Shown: positions 34,850 through 43,789, counted from the stretch's first letter. The stretch is DNA of 64,000 nucleotides from an uncultured Flavobacteriaceae bacterium (GCA_905381055.1 CAJPUR010000003.1:97339-161338), one strand, 5' to 3'. Notes: generated by a model not told the origin, from the letters alone. Numbers and translations: made by a program.

Positions 34850-35925
34850 TCAATTATTTTTTTTGGTCCCTTACCCACAATATCTTCAATGTATGATTTA
34901 TCTTGACAAAAAGATTTTAATTCATTATCAATAAATTTTTTCACAATCAGTTTAACTCCCTCTGGATATAGTAAATGAATATTTGCTCCAGCATCTAGTG
35001 TAAAACAAATGGGAAGTTTAGTATCTGCCCTGAATTTTAAAATTAATTCAATTACTTTTAGGGTATTGGGTTTCATTAATATAAAATAAGGGTTAGAACT
35101 AAGCATTAAACCGTGAAGAGTAAGGGCCTCTTGTTCAACAATTTTTATAAATTTTAAAATATCTCCAGATATAATTATATCTTTAATAAGACCAATATTT
35201 TCTCGTGCTTGAGCATATCTTACTTTAGCATATGAATGGTTTTTCATTAATTTATGCCCTTCTGAACTGCTGATTTTTTTTTCCCCTTTATCAATTAAAA
35301 GTATAGTATTTTGAAAATTTAAAAATATTGGGTTTATTTTTTTATCAAAATTAGTTGCATATAAATTTGAACTTTTATCAAAAAAAGGTGTTTTACCCCA
35401 TAGCATAATTGGTCCATCTAAACTTCTACATGCACTTCCTGAACCAATTCTGGATAAAAAGGAAGCTTTTTTAAAAAAAAAATTCTTGGAAAGGTTATTT
35501 GTTTTTTTTTCTATTTCCAAAAGGCCCAAAGCTATTGCGCTTATTGATGATGCAGAAGAAGCTATTCCACTACTGTGAGGAAAAGAATTCTTACTTTCTA
35601 TTTTAAAATGATGATTGGAAATATAAGGGATATATTTTATAATTTTTAAAAAAAAATTGTCTAGTTTTTTTTTAAATCTTGGTTTAGATTTACCATTAAA
35701 AAAAAACTCATAAGAAATTCCTTCTCTTTTATTTTTTTTTGGTGAATAAGAAACTTTAGTCTCCGTAAAACAATTAGTCAAAGTAAAACTTAAAGAAGGG
35801 TTTTTAGGTATTTGAGAATTATATTTACCCCAATATTTTATTAATGCTATATTACTTGGGGAAGACCATTTTGATGAACCTTCTATTTCTACATTCTTTT
35901 TAAAAATAAACTCACTTTCTTCCAT
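34846..35925 (-). CDS. mvaD: Diphosphomevalonate decarboxylase
   Basis: ATP-dependent decarboxylation of mevalonate diphosphate to isopentenyl diphosphate. Signatures: SNIALIKYWGKY with the catalytic lysine region, HSSGIASSASSISAIAL as the phosphate loop, GSGSACRS, and FTLDAGANIHLL with the catalytic Asp. Length 359 is normal. Coupled to the kinase gene downstream. Confidence 0.96.
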   Translation of the reverse strand: MEESEFIFKKNVEIEGSSKWSSPSNIALIKYWGKYNSQIPKNPSLSFTLTNCFTETKVSYSPKKNKREGISYEFFFNGKSKPRFKKKLDNFFLKIIKYIPYISNHHFKIESKNSFPHSSGIASSASSISAIALGLLEIEKKTNNLSKNFFFKKASFLSRIGSGSACRSLDGPIMLWGKTPFFDKSSNLYATNFDKKINPIFLNFQNTILLIDKGEKKISSSEGHKLMKNHSYAKVRYAQARENIGLIKDIIISGDILKFIKIVEQEALTLHGLMLSSNPYFILMKPNTLKVIELILKFRADTKLPICFTLDAGANIHLLYPEGVKLIVKKFIDNELKSFCQDKSYIEDIVGKGPKKIIE

Positions 35926-35972
35926 TTAATGTAAATATAATGCTTTAAAAAAATACTAAAGTATTATTAAAT

Positions 35973-36734
35973 TTAATATTTAGGGTTAACTCTATCAGGG
36001 AAATCTGATATTATTCCATTAACTCCAAGTGATTTCATTTTATTAATTTCTTTGAGTGAATTAACAGTCCATGTATAAATTTTTAACCCATTTTTTTTTA
36101 TTTCATTTACATTTTTTGTATTTAAAGTTTTGAAGTTTGGGTTGATTGCAAAAGCATTAATTTCCTTTGCTTTTAAAATAAAATTTAATGGGTTTTCATT
36201 TGAATCTGTAAGTAAAGCAACTTTAAAATTTGTTTTTTGATCAGAAAATATTTTTAGTTCATTAAAATCAAAGCTTGATATAAAAATTTTATCCTTGTCC
36301 ATTGATGAGTTAAAGGAATAATTATTTAAAAGTTTTACGGTTGGAATTGCAGTATTTTTACCTTTTAATTCAATATTCAAAATGATTCTTGAATTGATAA
36401 AATTCATCACTTCAATTAAAGTTGGAATTTTTTCTTTACCTAAAACTTTAATTTTTTTTATCGAATCGAGAGTTAATTCCTCAATAAAACCAATAGCATT
36501 AGTTAATTTTTCAAGAGTTTTATCATGAAAAACTATAAGTTCTCCAGTTGAACACCTAAAAACATCAATTTCTACACCATCTACACCTAATTCAATTGCT
36601 TTTGAAATTGATGCAATTGTATTTTCAGCCACATAACCTTTTGCTCCTCTGTGTCCAATATTTAAAATTTTAGATTCTTGACTAAATGAGAAACAAAAAC
36701 AAAAAAAAACAATATAAATGGTTTGAATTCTCAT
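35973..36734 (-). CDS. Glycerophosphodiester phosphodiesterase family protein
   Basis: GDPD of 253 residues with signal peptide MRIQTIYIVFFCFCFSFSQ. The catalytic motif IGHRGAKGYVAENT, the metal site in GVDGVEIDVF and the FHDKTLEKLTN general-acid loop are all present. It hydrolyses glycerophosphodiesters to glycerol-3-phosphate, probably in the periplasm. The ATG at 36734 is used because it leaves a 4-nt gap to the ferredoxin gene, while the longer start (36758) overlaps it. Confidence 0.94.
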   Translation of the reverse strand: MRIQTIYIVFFCFCFSFSQESKILNIGHRGAKGYVAENTIASISKAIELGVDGVEIDVFRCSTGELIVFHDKTLEKLTNAIGFIEELTLDSIKKIKVLGKEKIPTLIEVMNFINSRIILNIELKGKNTAIPTVKLLNNYSFNSSMDKDKIFISSFDFNELKIFSDQKTNFKVALLTDSNENPLNFILKAKEINAFAINPNFKTLNTKNVNEIKKNGLKIYTWTVNSLKEINKMKSLGVNGIISDFPDRVNPKY

Positions 36735-36738
36735 TGAA

Positions 36739-37065
36739 TCAATTTTCCTTGGGAGCAATTTCTACTACTAAACCATTTAAAGCTTCTGTTATCTTAATTT
36801 GACAACCTAGCCTACTATCTTGCTTCACATGAAAAGCTTCAGATAACATGGCATCTTCATCATAAGACTTTTCCTCTAACTTATGTTTTGATTTTATATA
36901 ACATTGACAAGATGCACACATAGCAATACCTCCACAAGTTCCTTCAACATCAAATTCGTTTAATTTTAAAACCTCCATTAAATTTAAAGACATATCTGTT
37001 GGAGTAACTAAATTATAAGTTTTCCCGTCTCTATCCTTCACTAAAATTTTAATTTGATTATCCAT
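36739..37065 (-). CDS. [2Fe-2S] ferredoxin (adrenodoxin type)
   Basis: 108-residue ferredoxin. Cluster cysteines C44, C50, C53 and C88 follow the C-x5-C-x2-C...C adrenodoxin pattern (GTCGGIAMCASC and RLGCQI). It likely donates electrons in iron-sulfur cluster assembly or to an oxygenase. It follows the nifU-like gene but a terminator lies between them. Confidence 0.93.
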   Translation of the reverse strand: MDNQIKILVKDRDGKTYNLVTPTDMSLNLMEVLKLNEFDVEGTCGGIAMCASCQCYIKSKHKLEEKSYDEDAMLSEAFHVKQDSRLGCQIKITEALNGLVVEIAPKEN

Positions 37066-37077
37066 GAAATTATAAAA

Positions 37078-37104
37078 AATTTAAGATCTGTATTATCTTA
37101 AATT
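37078..37104 (-). terminator. Rho-independent terminator after the NifU-like gene
   Basis: AATTTAAGAT / ATCTTAAATT, 10-bp perfect arms with a 7-nt loop, starting 3 nt after the nifU-like stop and followed on the minus strand by a T run. It separates mrp-nifU from the ferredoxin gene. Confidence 0.75.
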
Positions 37105-37107
37105 ATT

Positions 37108-37344
37108 TTAAACACCAACAACCTTTTCTATTTGAGGAACATATTTTTTTATTGTCATTTCTACCCCAGTCTTTAAAGTCATTTGATTAACCGAGCAGCC
37201 AGCGCATGCACCATGTAATTTAACATATACTATTTTTTCATCTTTAATAGATTCTAATGATATATCACCTCCATCAGATGCTAAAAAAGGACGTATTTCA
37301 TCCAAAGCTAAAAGTACTTTTTCTTTAATTTCAGATATATTCAT
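37108..37344 (-). CDS. NifU C-terminal domain protein (Fe-S scaffold)
   Basis: 78-residue stand-alone NifU C-terminal-like domain with the cluster-binding C-x-x-C in HGACAGCSVNQMTLK. It carries and passes 4Fe-4S clusters to target proteins. The ATG at 37344 is preferred to a TTG at 37350. The start lies 2 nt from the end of mrp, so the two are coupled and probably work together. Confidence 0.93.
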   Translation of the reverse strand: MNISEIKEKVLLALDEIRPFLASDGGDISLESIKDEKIVYVKLHGACAGCSVNQMTLKTGVEMTIKKYVPQIEKVVGV

Positions 37345-37346
37345 TT

Positions 37347-38477
37347 TCAATTATTTATGGCTGAACACCCTGACATTGAAGTAATCCTTACAACTTCAGT
37401 AGGCGGCAAGTTTTTATTTCTTTTAATCAACTCGTTTAACATTTTTTTAGTAACTAATTCAAAAGCAGATGAAACACTAGTTTTATCTTGTAATGAAGCT
37501 GGGCTACCAAAATCTCCTGATTCTCTAATTGATTGTTCAATAGGAATCTCTCCCAAAAAGGGAACATTCATATCTTCGGAAAGATTTTTGGCACCAGACT
37601 TTCCAAATATATAATATTTATTTTTAGGTAATTCATTAGGTGTAAAATAAGACATATTTTCAATAATACCTAAAACTGGAACCTTAATGTTTTCCTGTCT
37701 AAACATAGCTATACCTTTTTTTGCAGCATCCAAAGCAACATTTTGAGGAGTACTAACAACTACAGAACCAGTAAGTGGAAGAGACTGGACAATACTTAAA
37801 TGAATATCTCCCGTTCCAGGAGGTAAATCAATCATTAAAAAATCTAAATCTCCCCATGCAGCATCAAAAATCATTTGATTTAAAGCTTTGGTTGCCATAG
37901 GACCCCTCCATATTACTGCTTGGTCAGGTTTAGTGAAAAATCCAATTGAAAGAATTTTTACTCCATAATTTTCAATGGGTTTCATTTTAGATTTGCCATC
38001 TACATTAGTTGATAAAGGCCTTGATCCCTCAACATCTAGCATTGTTGGAATAGATGGCCCATATATATCAGCATCAAGAACTCCAACCTTAAAACCCATC
38101 TTAGATAATGAAACTGATAGATTAGCCGTCAAAGTTGATTTTCCAACTCCTCCTTTTCCAGAAGAAATAGCTATTATAGATTTTATACCCTCGATTGGAT
38201 TCCCCTTAATTAAATTTTCTTTTTTTAAACTTTTATATTCAAAATTGATTTTGACTTTTATTTCTGAATTGATTTGTTTATGAATTAATTGTTGAATTTG
38301 TTGATCAATTTTTTTTCTTGCTTGAAGTGTAGGGTTATTTATTATTAAATCAATTACAACCTCATCTCCAAAAACATTAATGTTTTTAATAGGATCAGCT
38401 TCAAAAAATGATTTTAATTTATCATCATTCAATAAGTTTTCTAATAATCTTAAAATGTCCTTTTTATTTATTTTCAC
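37347..38477 (-). CDS. mrp: Mrp/NBP35-family ATP-binding Fe-S carrier (ApbC-like)
   Basis: 376-residue P-loop ATPase that loads iron-sulfur clusters. An N-terminal DUF59/MIP18-like domain (1-90) is followed by the deviant Walker A GKGGVGKST and the switch LPPGTGDIHLS. The C-x-x-C expected near ENMSYF in E. coli-type Mrp is replaced by residues TPNELPKNKYYIFG, as seen in other Bacteroidota. The start is GTG, with a -7 box 21 nt upstream. nifU-like follows directly. Confidence 0.93.
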   Translation of the reverse strand: MKINKKDILRLLENLLNDDKLKSFFEADPIKNINVFGDEVVIDLIINNPTLQARKKIDQQIQQLIHKQINSEIKVKINFEYKSLKKENLIKGNPIEGIKSIIAISSGKGGVGKSTLTANLSVSLSKMGFKVGVLDADIYGPSIPTMLDVEGSRPLSTNVDGKSKMKPIENYGVKILSIGFFTKPDQAVIWRGPMATKALNQMIFDAAWGDLDFLMIDLPPGTGDIHLSIVQSLPLTGSVVVSTPQNVALDAAKKGIAMFRQENIKVPVLGIIENMSYFTPNELPKNKYYIFGKSGAKNLSEDMNVPFLGEIPIEQSIRESGDFGSPASLQDKTSVSSAFELVTKKMLNELIKRNKNLPPTEVVRITSMSGCSAINN

Positions 38478-38498
38478 AATTTTTTAAAAACTTTAATA

Positions 38499-38506
38499 CA
38501 AAGATA
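38499..38506 (-). promoter_or_regulatory. -7 promoter box of mrp (TATCTTTG)
   Basis: Exact TAnnTTTG on the minus strand, 21 nt before the GTG start of mrp. Confidence 0.5.
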
Positions 38507-38540
38507 ATGGACAAAAATTAAATTATAAAGGTTTAATTTA

Positions 38541-38885
38541 TTAGTTTTTGCGATCTATCATTGAATTTGGATCCCAAAAATGATTATTAAAATTTTGAAT
38601 TTTATTTTCCTCAATTTTGATTCCCTCGTTTTCCAATAATTGTTGCATTAAATTACTACCTTGAAAATGATGTTTGCCAGTAAGTAAACCTTTTCTATTT
38701 ACAACACGATGAGATGGAATATTTAGTTTATGCGAAGCATTCATTGCCCAACCCACCATTTTGGAACTTCTAGGACTACCGATAAAATTTGCAATTGCTC
38801 CATATGTTGTGACTTTACCTAATGGTATAAGCCTCACTATCTCATAAACTTTCGAATAAAAATTATGTCCTTTTTTATCTTTCAC
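38541..38885 (-). CDS. MGMT-family alkyltransferase-like protein (no catalytic Cys)
   Basis: 114 residues homologous to the DNA-binding domain of O6-alkylguanine-DNA alkyltransferase: the DNA-recognition helix region SSKMVGWAMNAS and the asparagine-hinge/active-site region. The acceptor Cys of the canonical PCHR is Ser here (P57-S58-H59-R60), so it cannot take the alkyl group itself. From family knowledge such ATL proteins bind alkylated guanine and hand it to nucleotide excision repair. It is followed directly by trmB with no spacer. Confidence 0.9.
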   Translation of the reverse strand: MKDKKGHNFYSKVYEIVRLIPLGKVTTYGAIANFIGSPRSSKMVGWAMNASHKLNIPSHRVVNRKGLLTGKHHFQGSNLMQQLLENEGIKIEENKIQNFNNHFWDPNSMIDRKN

Positions 38886-39557
38886 TTATTCAAATTCAAA
38901 TTTAATATAGCTTATTGGTTTATTTTCTGACAGAAAAATTTTCTCATAGTGTGTTTTGATTTCAGTAGCTTCAGGAGGAGAATATTGATTCGAATAAATA
39001 TCATGATGAGAAAAATGAATTTTGACTTTTTCTTTTTGGAGTAATCCAAGAGTGTAACCATGTAGAAATTCACTGTCAGTTTTTAAATGAATTAAACCAA
39101 AATCTTTAATTAAATTTTTATAAATATTTAAATAGAATTGATTAATTAACCTATGTTTGGTTCTATTAAATTTAATTTGAGGATCAGGAAAAACTATCCA
39201 AATTTCGTCAACCTCTTTTTTTAAAAAAATATTTTCAATTAAATCAATTTGAACTCTCAAAAAAACAACATTTGATAGATTATATTTTATCGCATTTTTT
39301 GCTCCATGCCATAATCTGGCACCTTTAATATCCATACCAATAAAGTTTTTATCAGGAAATTTTTTAGCAAGATTAATTGAATATTCTCCTTTCCCACATC
39401 CTAATTCTAAAACAATTGGATTATTATTTTTAAAAAATGAGAACCAGTTCCCTTTGTATTTAAACTCATTTTTTAATAATGATTCACGCGAAGGCTGAAT
39501 TACATTATGTAAATCTTCATTTTCTTTAAATTTGTTAAGTTTATTTTTACTTCCCAA
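38886..39557 (-). CDS. trmB: tRNA (guanosine(46)-N7)-methyltransferase
   Basis: SAM-dependent enzyme making m7G46 in tRNA variable loops. It has ELGCGKGEYSINLA as the SAM site, GMDIKGARLW and the substrate site IVFPDPQIKFNRTKHRLI, then LKTDSEFLHGYTL. The 223 residues are normal for the family. Its stop directly abuts the alkyltransferase-like gene's start, so the two share an operon. Confidence 0.95.
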   Translation of the reverse strand: MGSKNKLNKFKENEDLHNVIQPSRESLLKNEFKYKGNWFSFFKNNNPIVLELGCGKGEYSINLAKKFPDKNFIGMDIKGARLWHGAKNAIKYNLSNVVFLRVQIDLIENIFLKKEVDEIWIVFPDPQIKFNRTKHRLINQFYLNIYKNLIKDFGLIHLKTDSEFLHGYTLGLLQKEKVKIHFSHHDIYSNQYSPPEATEIKTHYEKIFLSENKPISYIKFEFE

Positions 39558-39602
39558 GAAATAATAAGATTTTAATTGATTGTAACAATTTATTAAAAAA
39601 AA

Positions 39603-40676
39603 TTAAATCACTTTTTCAAGTGTGAAAGAAAATTCAGATCCAACTCCCAATTTACTATCAACAAAAATCTTTTCATTATGAGCTTCAATAATATGTTTAA
39701 CTATTGACAGTCCTAATCCTGACCCACCTTGATCCCTTGACCTAGTTTTATCCACTCTATAAAAACGTTCGAAAATTCTATCAATATCATTTTTACTAAT
39801 TCCTTTCCCATTATCAATTATCCTGATTAATAATTTTGAATTTGAAATGTTTTTTAAAATAATTTCAATAGTCCCCCCTTTTATTCCATATTTTATTGAG
39901 TTAGTTATTAAATTTGATAAAACGGTATTTACAGCTTTTTTGTCTGCAAAAACAAAATTTGAATCTAAAGTATTTAAGCCTTCTGATTCAAAAAAAATCG
40001 AAATTTTTCTTTGTTTAGATTGGAATTCTAACATTTCAACTACACTAATAATCGATTTATGAATATCAAATTTAATTGGTTCGATGCTAGTTATTCCAGA
40101 TTCTATTTTTGTAATTGTATCTAAATCATTGACTATTGATTCAAGCCTTTCAATACCTTTTGAAGCTTTATTTAAAAACTTATTTTTTTCCTTTTTGTCT
40201 TTTGCAACTCCATCAATGATTGATAAAATATAACTCTGAACAGTAAATAAAGGGGTTTTTAATTCATGAGCAATATTGCCAATAAACTCCCTTCTATAAT
40301 TTTCTTTTTGTTCCAAGAGTTTAATTTTGATATTACTCTCATCAGTAAATTTTTGGATATTCTTGATTAGTTCTTTAGAATCTTTTTTATAATCCTCAAC
40401 ATTCAATGGTATTCCGATTGAACTTACTTCTTTATATATATTTGAAATTTTAGAGTAAATATATTTTTTTATTAATAAGTTCAAAATAAAAGTGAATAAG
40501 ATAACTAACAAAAAAAAATAAATAATTAATGAAAATGAAAGGAAATCTTTTAAGTTATCAAGTCCAATAAATCTTAAAAAGATATCAATATTGATGAAAA
40601 AAAATACAAAACTTGATAAAATAAAAGAGAAAATTATTGGGATTTTATATCTATCAAATATTCTTTTTAAAAACAT
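39603..40676 (-). CDS. Sensor histidine kinase (PhoR-like)
   Basis: 357 residues: two N-terminal membrane helices (about 12-34 and 45-68) with almost no periplasmic loop, a HisKA dimerisation domain with phospho-acceptor in NIAHELKTPLFTVQSYI, and a HATPase domain with NLITNSIKYG, IDNGKGIS and GGSGLGLSIVKHI. The response regulator gene lies 3 nt upstream. The near absence of a sensor domain suggests membrane or partner-protein sensing. In flavobacteria this pair resembles PhoBR; the signal is not known. Confidence 0.93.
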   Translation of the reverse strand: MFLKRIFDRYKIPIIFSFILSSFVFFFINIDIFLRFIGLDNLKDFLSFSLIIYFFLLVILFTFILNLLIKKYIYSKISNIYKEVSSIGIPLNVEDYKKDSKELIKNIQKFTDESNIKIKLLEQKENYRREFIGNIAHELKTPLFTVQSYILSIIDGVAKDKKEKNKFLNKASKGIERLESIVNDLDTITKIESGITSIEPIKFDIHKSIISVVEMLEFQSKQRKISIFFESEGLNTLDSNFVFADKKAVNTVLSNLITNSIKYGIKGGTIEIILKNISNSKLLIRIIDNGKGISKNDIDRIFERFYRVDKTRSRDQGGSGLGLSIVKHIIEAHNEKIFVDSKLGVGSEFSFTLEKVI

Positions 40677-40679
40677 TTT

Positions 40680-41357
40680 TCAATTTACAAACTTATAACC
40701 AACTCCCTTAATAGTTTTAAAATATTTTTCACCAATTTTTTCTCTTAACTTTCTAATATGTACATCAATTGTTCTATCTCCTACAACAACTTCATGTCCC
40801 CATATTGAATTCATTATTTTTTCTCTTTTAAAAATTTTTTTTGGTTTTGAAGCAAGTAAAAGTAATAACTCAAATTCTTTTTTAGGTAGAATAATTTCTT
40901 TTCCAGATAAAATTACTTTGTATTCTTCAGGATAAATTGATAAATCCCCATATTTTAATATTGAATCTTTAGGTTCAAGTTTTCTTCTTAGTAGAGATTT
41001 AATTTTTGATAGAAAAACCCTGGGTTTTATAGGCTTAGTAATATAATCGTCTGCACCAACATCAAGAGCAGCGATTTGGGAATAATCCTCAGATCTAGCA
41101 GTTAGAAAAATTATTAATGTGTTTTTATACCTACTATCTAATCTAAGCCTTTCACATGTTTCAATTCCATCCATAATGGGCATCATTAAATCTAACACAA
41201 TTAAATCAGGATTAATTTTATCTGCTTTCTTTAAAGCTTTTTTACCATTTTCGGCAGTTGAAACTTTATATCCTTCACTTTGAAGGTTTACTTTTAAAAT
41301 TTCTAAGATATCCGGTTCATCATCAACAATTAGAATTTTTATTTTCTCTTTTTGCAT
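40680..41357 (-). CDS. Response regulator, OmpR/PhoB family
   Basis: 225 residues. The receiver domain has the phospho-acceptor Asp in LIVLDLMMPIMDG, the acidic pair IVDDEPD and the switch lysine in DYITKPIKPR. A winged-helix trans_reg_C DNA-binding domain follows (VGDRTIDVHIRKLREKIG and TIKGVGYKF). It is the first gene of the pair with the kinase and is divergent from the LuxE-like gene, with a 22-bp palindrome between them. Confidence 0.95.
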   Translation of the reverse strand: MQKEKIKILIVDDEPDILEILKVNLQSEGYKVSTAENGKKALKKADKINPDLIVLDLMMPIMDGIETCERLRLDSRYKNTLIIFLTARSEDYSQIAALDVGADDYITKPIKPRVFLSKIKSLLRRKLEPKDSILKYGDLSIYPEEYKVILSGKEIILPKKEFELLLLLASKPKKIFKREKIMNSIWGHEVVVGDRTIDVHIRKLREKIGEKYFKTIKGVGYKFVN

Positions 41358-41419
41358 AAGCCGTTAATTAAGTAAATCTAATTATATTATTAATATTAAA
41401 TGTTAACCTTACATTAAGT

Positions 41420-41441
41420 TATTAAATAAATTTATTTAATA
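41420..41441. repeat. 22-nt AT-only palindrome between the regulator and LuxE-like genes
   Basis: TATTAAATAAA / TTTATTTAATA with no spacer, in the divergent spacer 41358-41465. All A and T, so chance cannot be excluded; a PhoB-type regulator would bind direct repeats rather than a palindrome. Confidence 0.3.
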
Positions 41442-41465
41442 TTTTTATAAAAAAATGGTCTATTA

Positions 41466-42428
41466 ATGAAATTTTGGGAAATAAATTCAGAACTAGAATT
41501 TAATGAGTTTGCAATTAAAACGTTTAAATACCAAATTAAAAAAAATTTAATTTATAGATCTTACTGTGAAATGTTAAAGATTAAAAATATTGAACATTAC
41601 AGCCAAATTCCCTATTTGCCAATTCAATTTTTTAAAACTCATAAAATTAAATCATTTGTCAAAAAAGAGAAATATATTTTTCGATCAAGTTCAATTAATT
41701 CTGATTCAAAATCTGAACACTTAATTTTTGATATATTGAATTACAAAAAAAGTTTTTACAGATGCTTCAATAAATTTTACGGAGATCCAAAAAACTATAT
41801 TATTATAGGTTTACTCCCATCATATCTTGAAAGAAAAGATTCTTCTTTAATTTTTATGGTAGACGGTTTAATAAAAGAAACTAAAAATAAATTTAGCGGT
41901 TTTTATAATAATGAATTTCAAAAACTACTTTCAACATTAAATAATTTAAAAAAACAAAAAAAAACTACAATTATAATTGGAGTTTCATTTGCTTTACTTG
42001 ATTTAATTGAATTTAAAAAAATTAAATTAACTAATACAATAATAATGGAAACAGGAGGCATGAAAGGCAGAAGAAAAGAAATTATAAGAAAAGATCTGCA
42101 TGAAAAACTAAAAAAAGGTTTAGGGGTTTCACAAATTCATTCAGAATATGGTATGACTGAACTATTATCTCAAGCTTATTCAAAAAAAAATGGAATTTTT
42201 GAATGTCCCCCCTGGATGAAAGTATCAATAAGAGACACGACAGATCCTTTAAAAATTTTATCAAAAAATTCCTCAGGTGCAATTAATATAATTGATCTTG
42301 CCAATCAAGAATCTTGTTCATTTATTGCAACTGAAGATTTAGGTAGACTAAAATCAAACAATACTTTTGAGGTTATTGGAAGATTAGATGAATCTGAAAT
42401 AAGAGGATGTAACTTAATGGTATATTAA
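41466..42428 (+). CDS. LuxE-like acyl-protein synthetase family protein
   Basis: 320 residues related to LuxE/PaaK-type acyl-activating enzymes: IPYLPIQFFKTHKIKS near the start, RSSSINSDSK as the phosphate-binding-like segment, and SEYGMTELLSQAYSKK as the adenylate-forming motif. LuxE activates fatty acids in luminous bacteria, but no luxAB or luxCD genes are nearby, so it probably activates an acid in another pathway. It is divergent from the PhoB-like regulator and overlaps the convergent tyrS gene by 4 nt. Confidence 0.8.
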   Translation: MKFWEINSELEFNEFAIKTFKYQIKKNLIYRSYCEMLKIKNIEHYSQIPYLPIQFFKTHKIKSFVKKEKYIFRSSSINSDSKSEHLIFDILNYKKSFYRCFNKFYGDPKNYIIIGLLPSYLERKDSSLIFMVDGLIKETKNKFSGFYNNEFQKLLSTLNNLKKQKKTTIIIGVSFALLDLIEFKKIKLTNTIIMETGGMKGRRKEIIRKDLHEKLKKGLGVSQIHSEYGMTELLSQAYSKKNGIFECPPWMKVSIRDTTDPLKILSKNSSGAINIIDLANQESCSFIATEDLGRLKSNNTFEVIGRLDESEIRGCNLMVY

Positions 42429-43723
42429 CTAAAAGATTCTATTACAAAATAATTTTTTTTCCCTTTTTGAATTAAAATATATTTACCATTAATTAAATCA
42501 TTAGAATTCACCTTATAGTTTATATCTACTTTAAGTTTGTTAATTGAAATTGAGTTTTCTTTTATTGCCCTTCTGACCTCTCCATTTGAATTTAAAAAGT
42601 TTGTTTTTGAAGATAAAAGACTAACCATTTCGATTCCTTGAGATATTTCTTGATTAGAAATTTTTTTTGATGGGACTCCTTCAAAAATTTCTTTAAAAAT
42701 TTTTTCATCCAAATCTATTAAATCATCACGAGTGGATTTACCAAAAAGAATTTCACTCGCCTTCTTGGCATTTTCAAGATCTAATTTAGAATGAACTAAA
42801 ATAGTAACTTCTTCTGCAACTCTTTTTTGAAGTTCTCTTAGATGAGGATTTTTTTTATGATCAGAAATCAACTTTTCAATTTCATCTTTATCCAGAAAAG
42901 TGAATATTTTTATATATTTTTCAGCATCAATATCAGAACAATTAAGCCAATATTGATAAAATTTATAAGTAGATGTTTTATTTTTGTCAAGCCAAATATT
43001 TCCTCCCTCTGTTTTACCAAATTTTGAACCATCACTGTTAGTAAGTAATGGACAAGTTATTGCAAATGCCTTAGAATTTATTTTCCTTCTAATTAATTCA
43101 GTACCAGTAGTAATATTACCCCATTGGTCACTCCCTCCCATTTGAATTGTACAATTATGATTTTGATATAAAAAAAGGAAATCAAAAGCCTGTAATAACT
43201 GATAAGTAAATTCCGTAAAAGACATACCCTTTTTGGAATCACCAAAAATTCTTTTTTTAACTGAATCTTTTGACATCATATAATTAACTGGTATATGTTT
43301 ACCGATTTCTCTTGAAAAGTCAATCATTGAATAATTTTGAGTCCATTCTAAATTATTTAGAAGTTTAGCAGAGTTATTGGCTTTATTTTCAAAATTTAAA
43401 AATTTCATTAATTGTTTCTTAATACCAGAAATATTTTTTCCCAAAATTTCAGAATCTAATAAATTTCTTTCCTCTGACTTTCCTGATGGATCACCAATCA
43501 TTCCAGTTGCACCACCTATTAAAACTATAGGAGTATAGCCATGTCTTTGAAAATGCATTAAAATTATAATTTGAACTAAACTTCCAATATGTAATGAATC
43601 TGAAGTTGGATCAAAACCAATATAGCCAGAAGTTTTTTCTTTATTTAAATGATATTCAGTCTCAGGCATAATATCATGAATCATACCTCTCCATTTAAGT
43701 TCTTCAACAAAAAGATTTTTCAT
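42425..43723 (-). CDS. tyrS: Tyrosyl-tRNA synthetase
   Basis: Class I aminoacyl-tRNA synthetase of 432 residues. HIGSLVQI is the HIGH-type motif and SKFGKTEGG the KMSKS-type loop; YIGFDPTSDSLHIG is the typical N-terminus. A C-terminal S4 domain is present (SNGEVRRAIKENSISIN). An exact -7 box lies 18 nt upstream. Converges on the LuxE-like gene. Confidence 0.97.
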   Translation of the reverse strand: MKNLFVEELKWRGMIHDIMPETEYHLNKEKTSGYIGFDPTSDSLHIGSLVQIIILMHFQRHGYTPIVLIGGATGMIGDPSGKSEERNLLDSEILGKNISGIKKQLMKFLNFENKANNSAKLLNNLEWTQNYSMIDFSREIGKHIPVNYMMSKDSVKKRIFGDSKKGMSFTEFTYQLLQAFDFLFLYQNHNCTIQMGGSDQWGNITTGTELIRRKINSKAFAITCPLLTNSDGSKFGKTEGGNIWLDKNKTSTYKFYQYWLNCSDIDAEKYIKIFTFLDKDEIEKLISDHKKNPHLRELQKRVAEEVTILVHSKLDLENAKKASEILFGKSTRDDLIDLDEKIFKEIFEGVPSKKISNQEISQGIEMVSLLSSKTNFLNSNGEVRRAIKENSISINKLKVDINYKVNSNDLINGKYILIQKGKKNYFVIESFS

Positions 43724-43741
43724 AATTGAACTATATTAATA

Positions 43742-43749
43742 CAAATATA
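43742..43749 (-). promoter_or_regulatory. -7 promoter box of tyrS (TATATTTG)
   Basis: Exact TAnnTTTG on the minus strand, 18 nt before the tyrS ATG. Part of a divergent promoter pair with the epimerase box at 43790. Confidence 0.5.
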
Positions 43750-43758
43750 GATTTTACT

Positions 43759-43789
43759 ATCAAAAAGAGAAATAGAAAATCAAAAAGAG
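43759..43789. repeat. Direct repeat ATCAAAAAGAG x2 in the tyrS/epimerase promoter region
   Basis: Two identical 11-nt copies at 43759-43769 and 43779-43789, exactly 20 nt apart (about two helical turns), between the two divergent -7 boxes. The second copy abuts the epimerase box. Looks like a tandem protein-binding site. Confidence 0.45.

Noticed and set aside
37975..38283. Long open frame antisense to mrp, and similar antisense frames over acnA, leuS and exbD
   Set aside because: They lie fully inside well-supported genes in the opposite strand, have no family-like sequence and follow the codon bias of the host gene.
41466..42428. Part of a bioluminescence (lux) operon
   Set aside because: Only a LuxE-like gene is present; no luciferase or reductase genes occur nearby.
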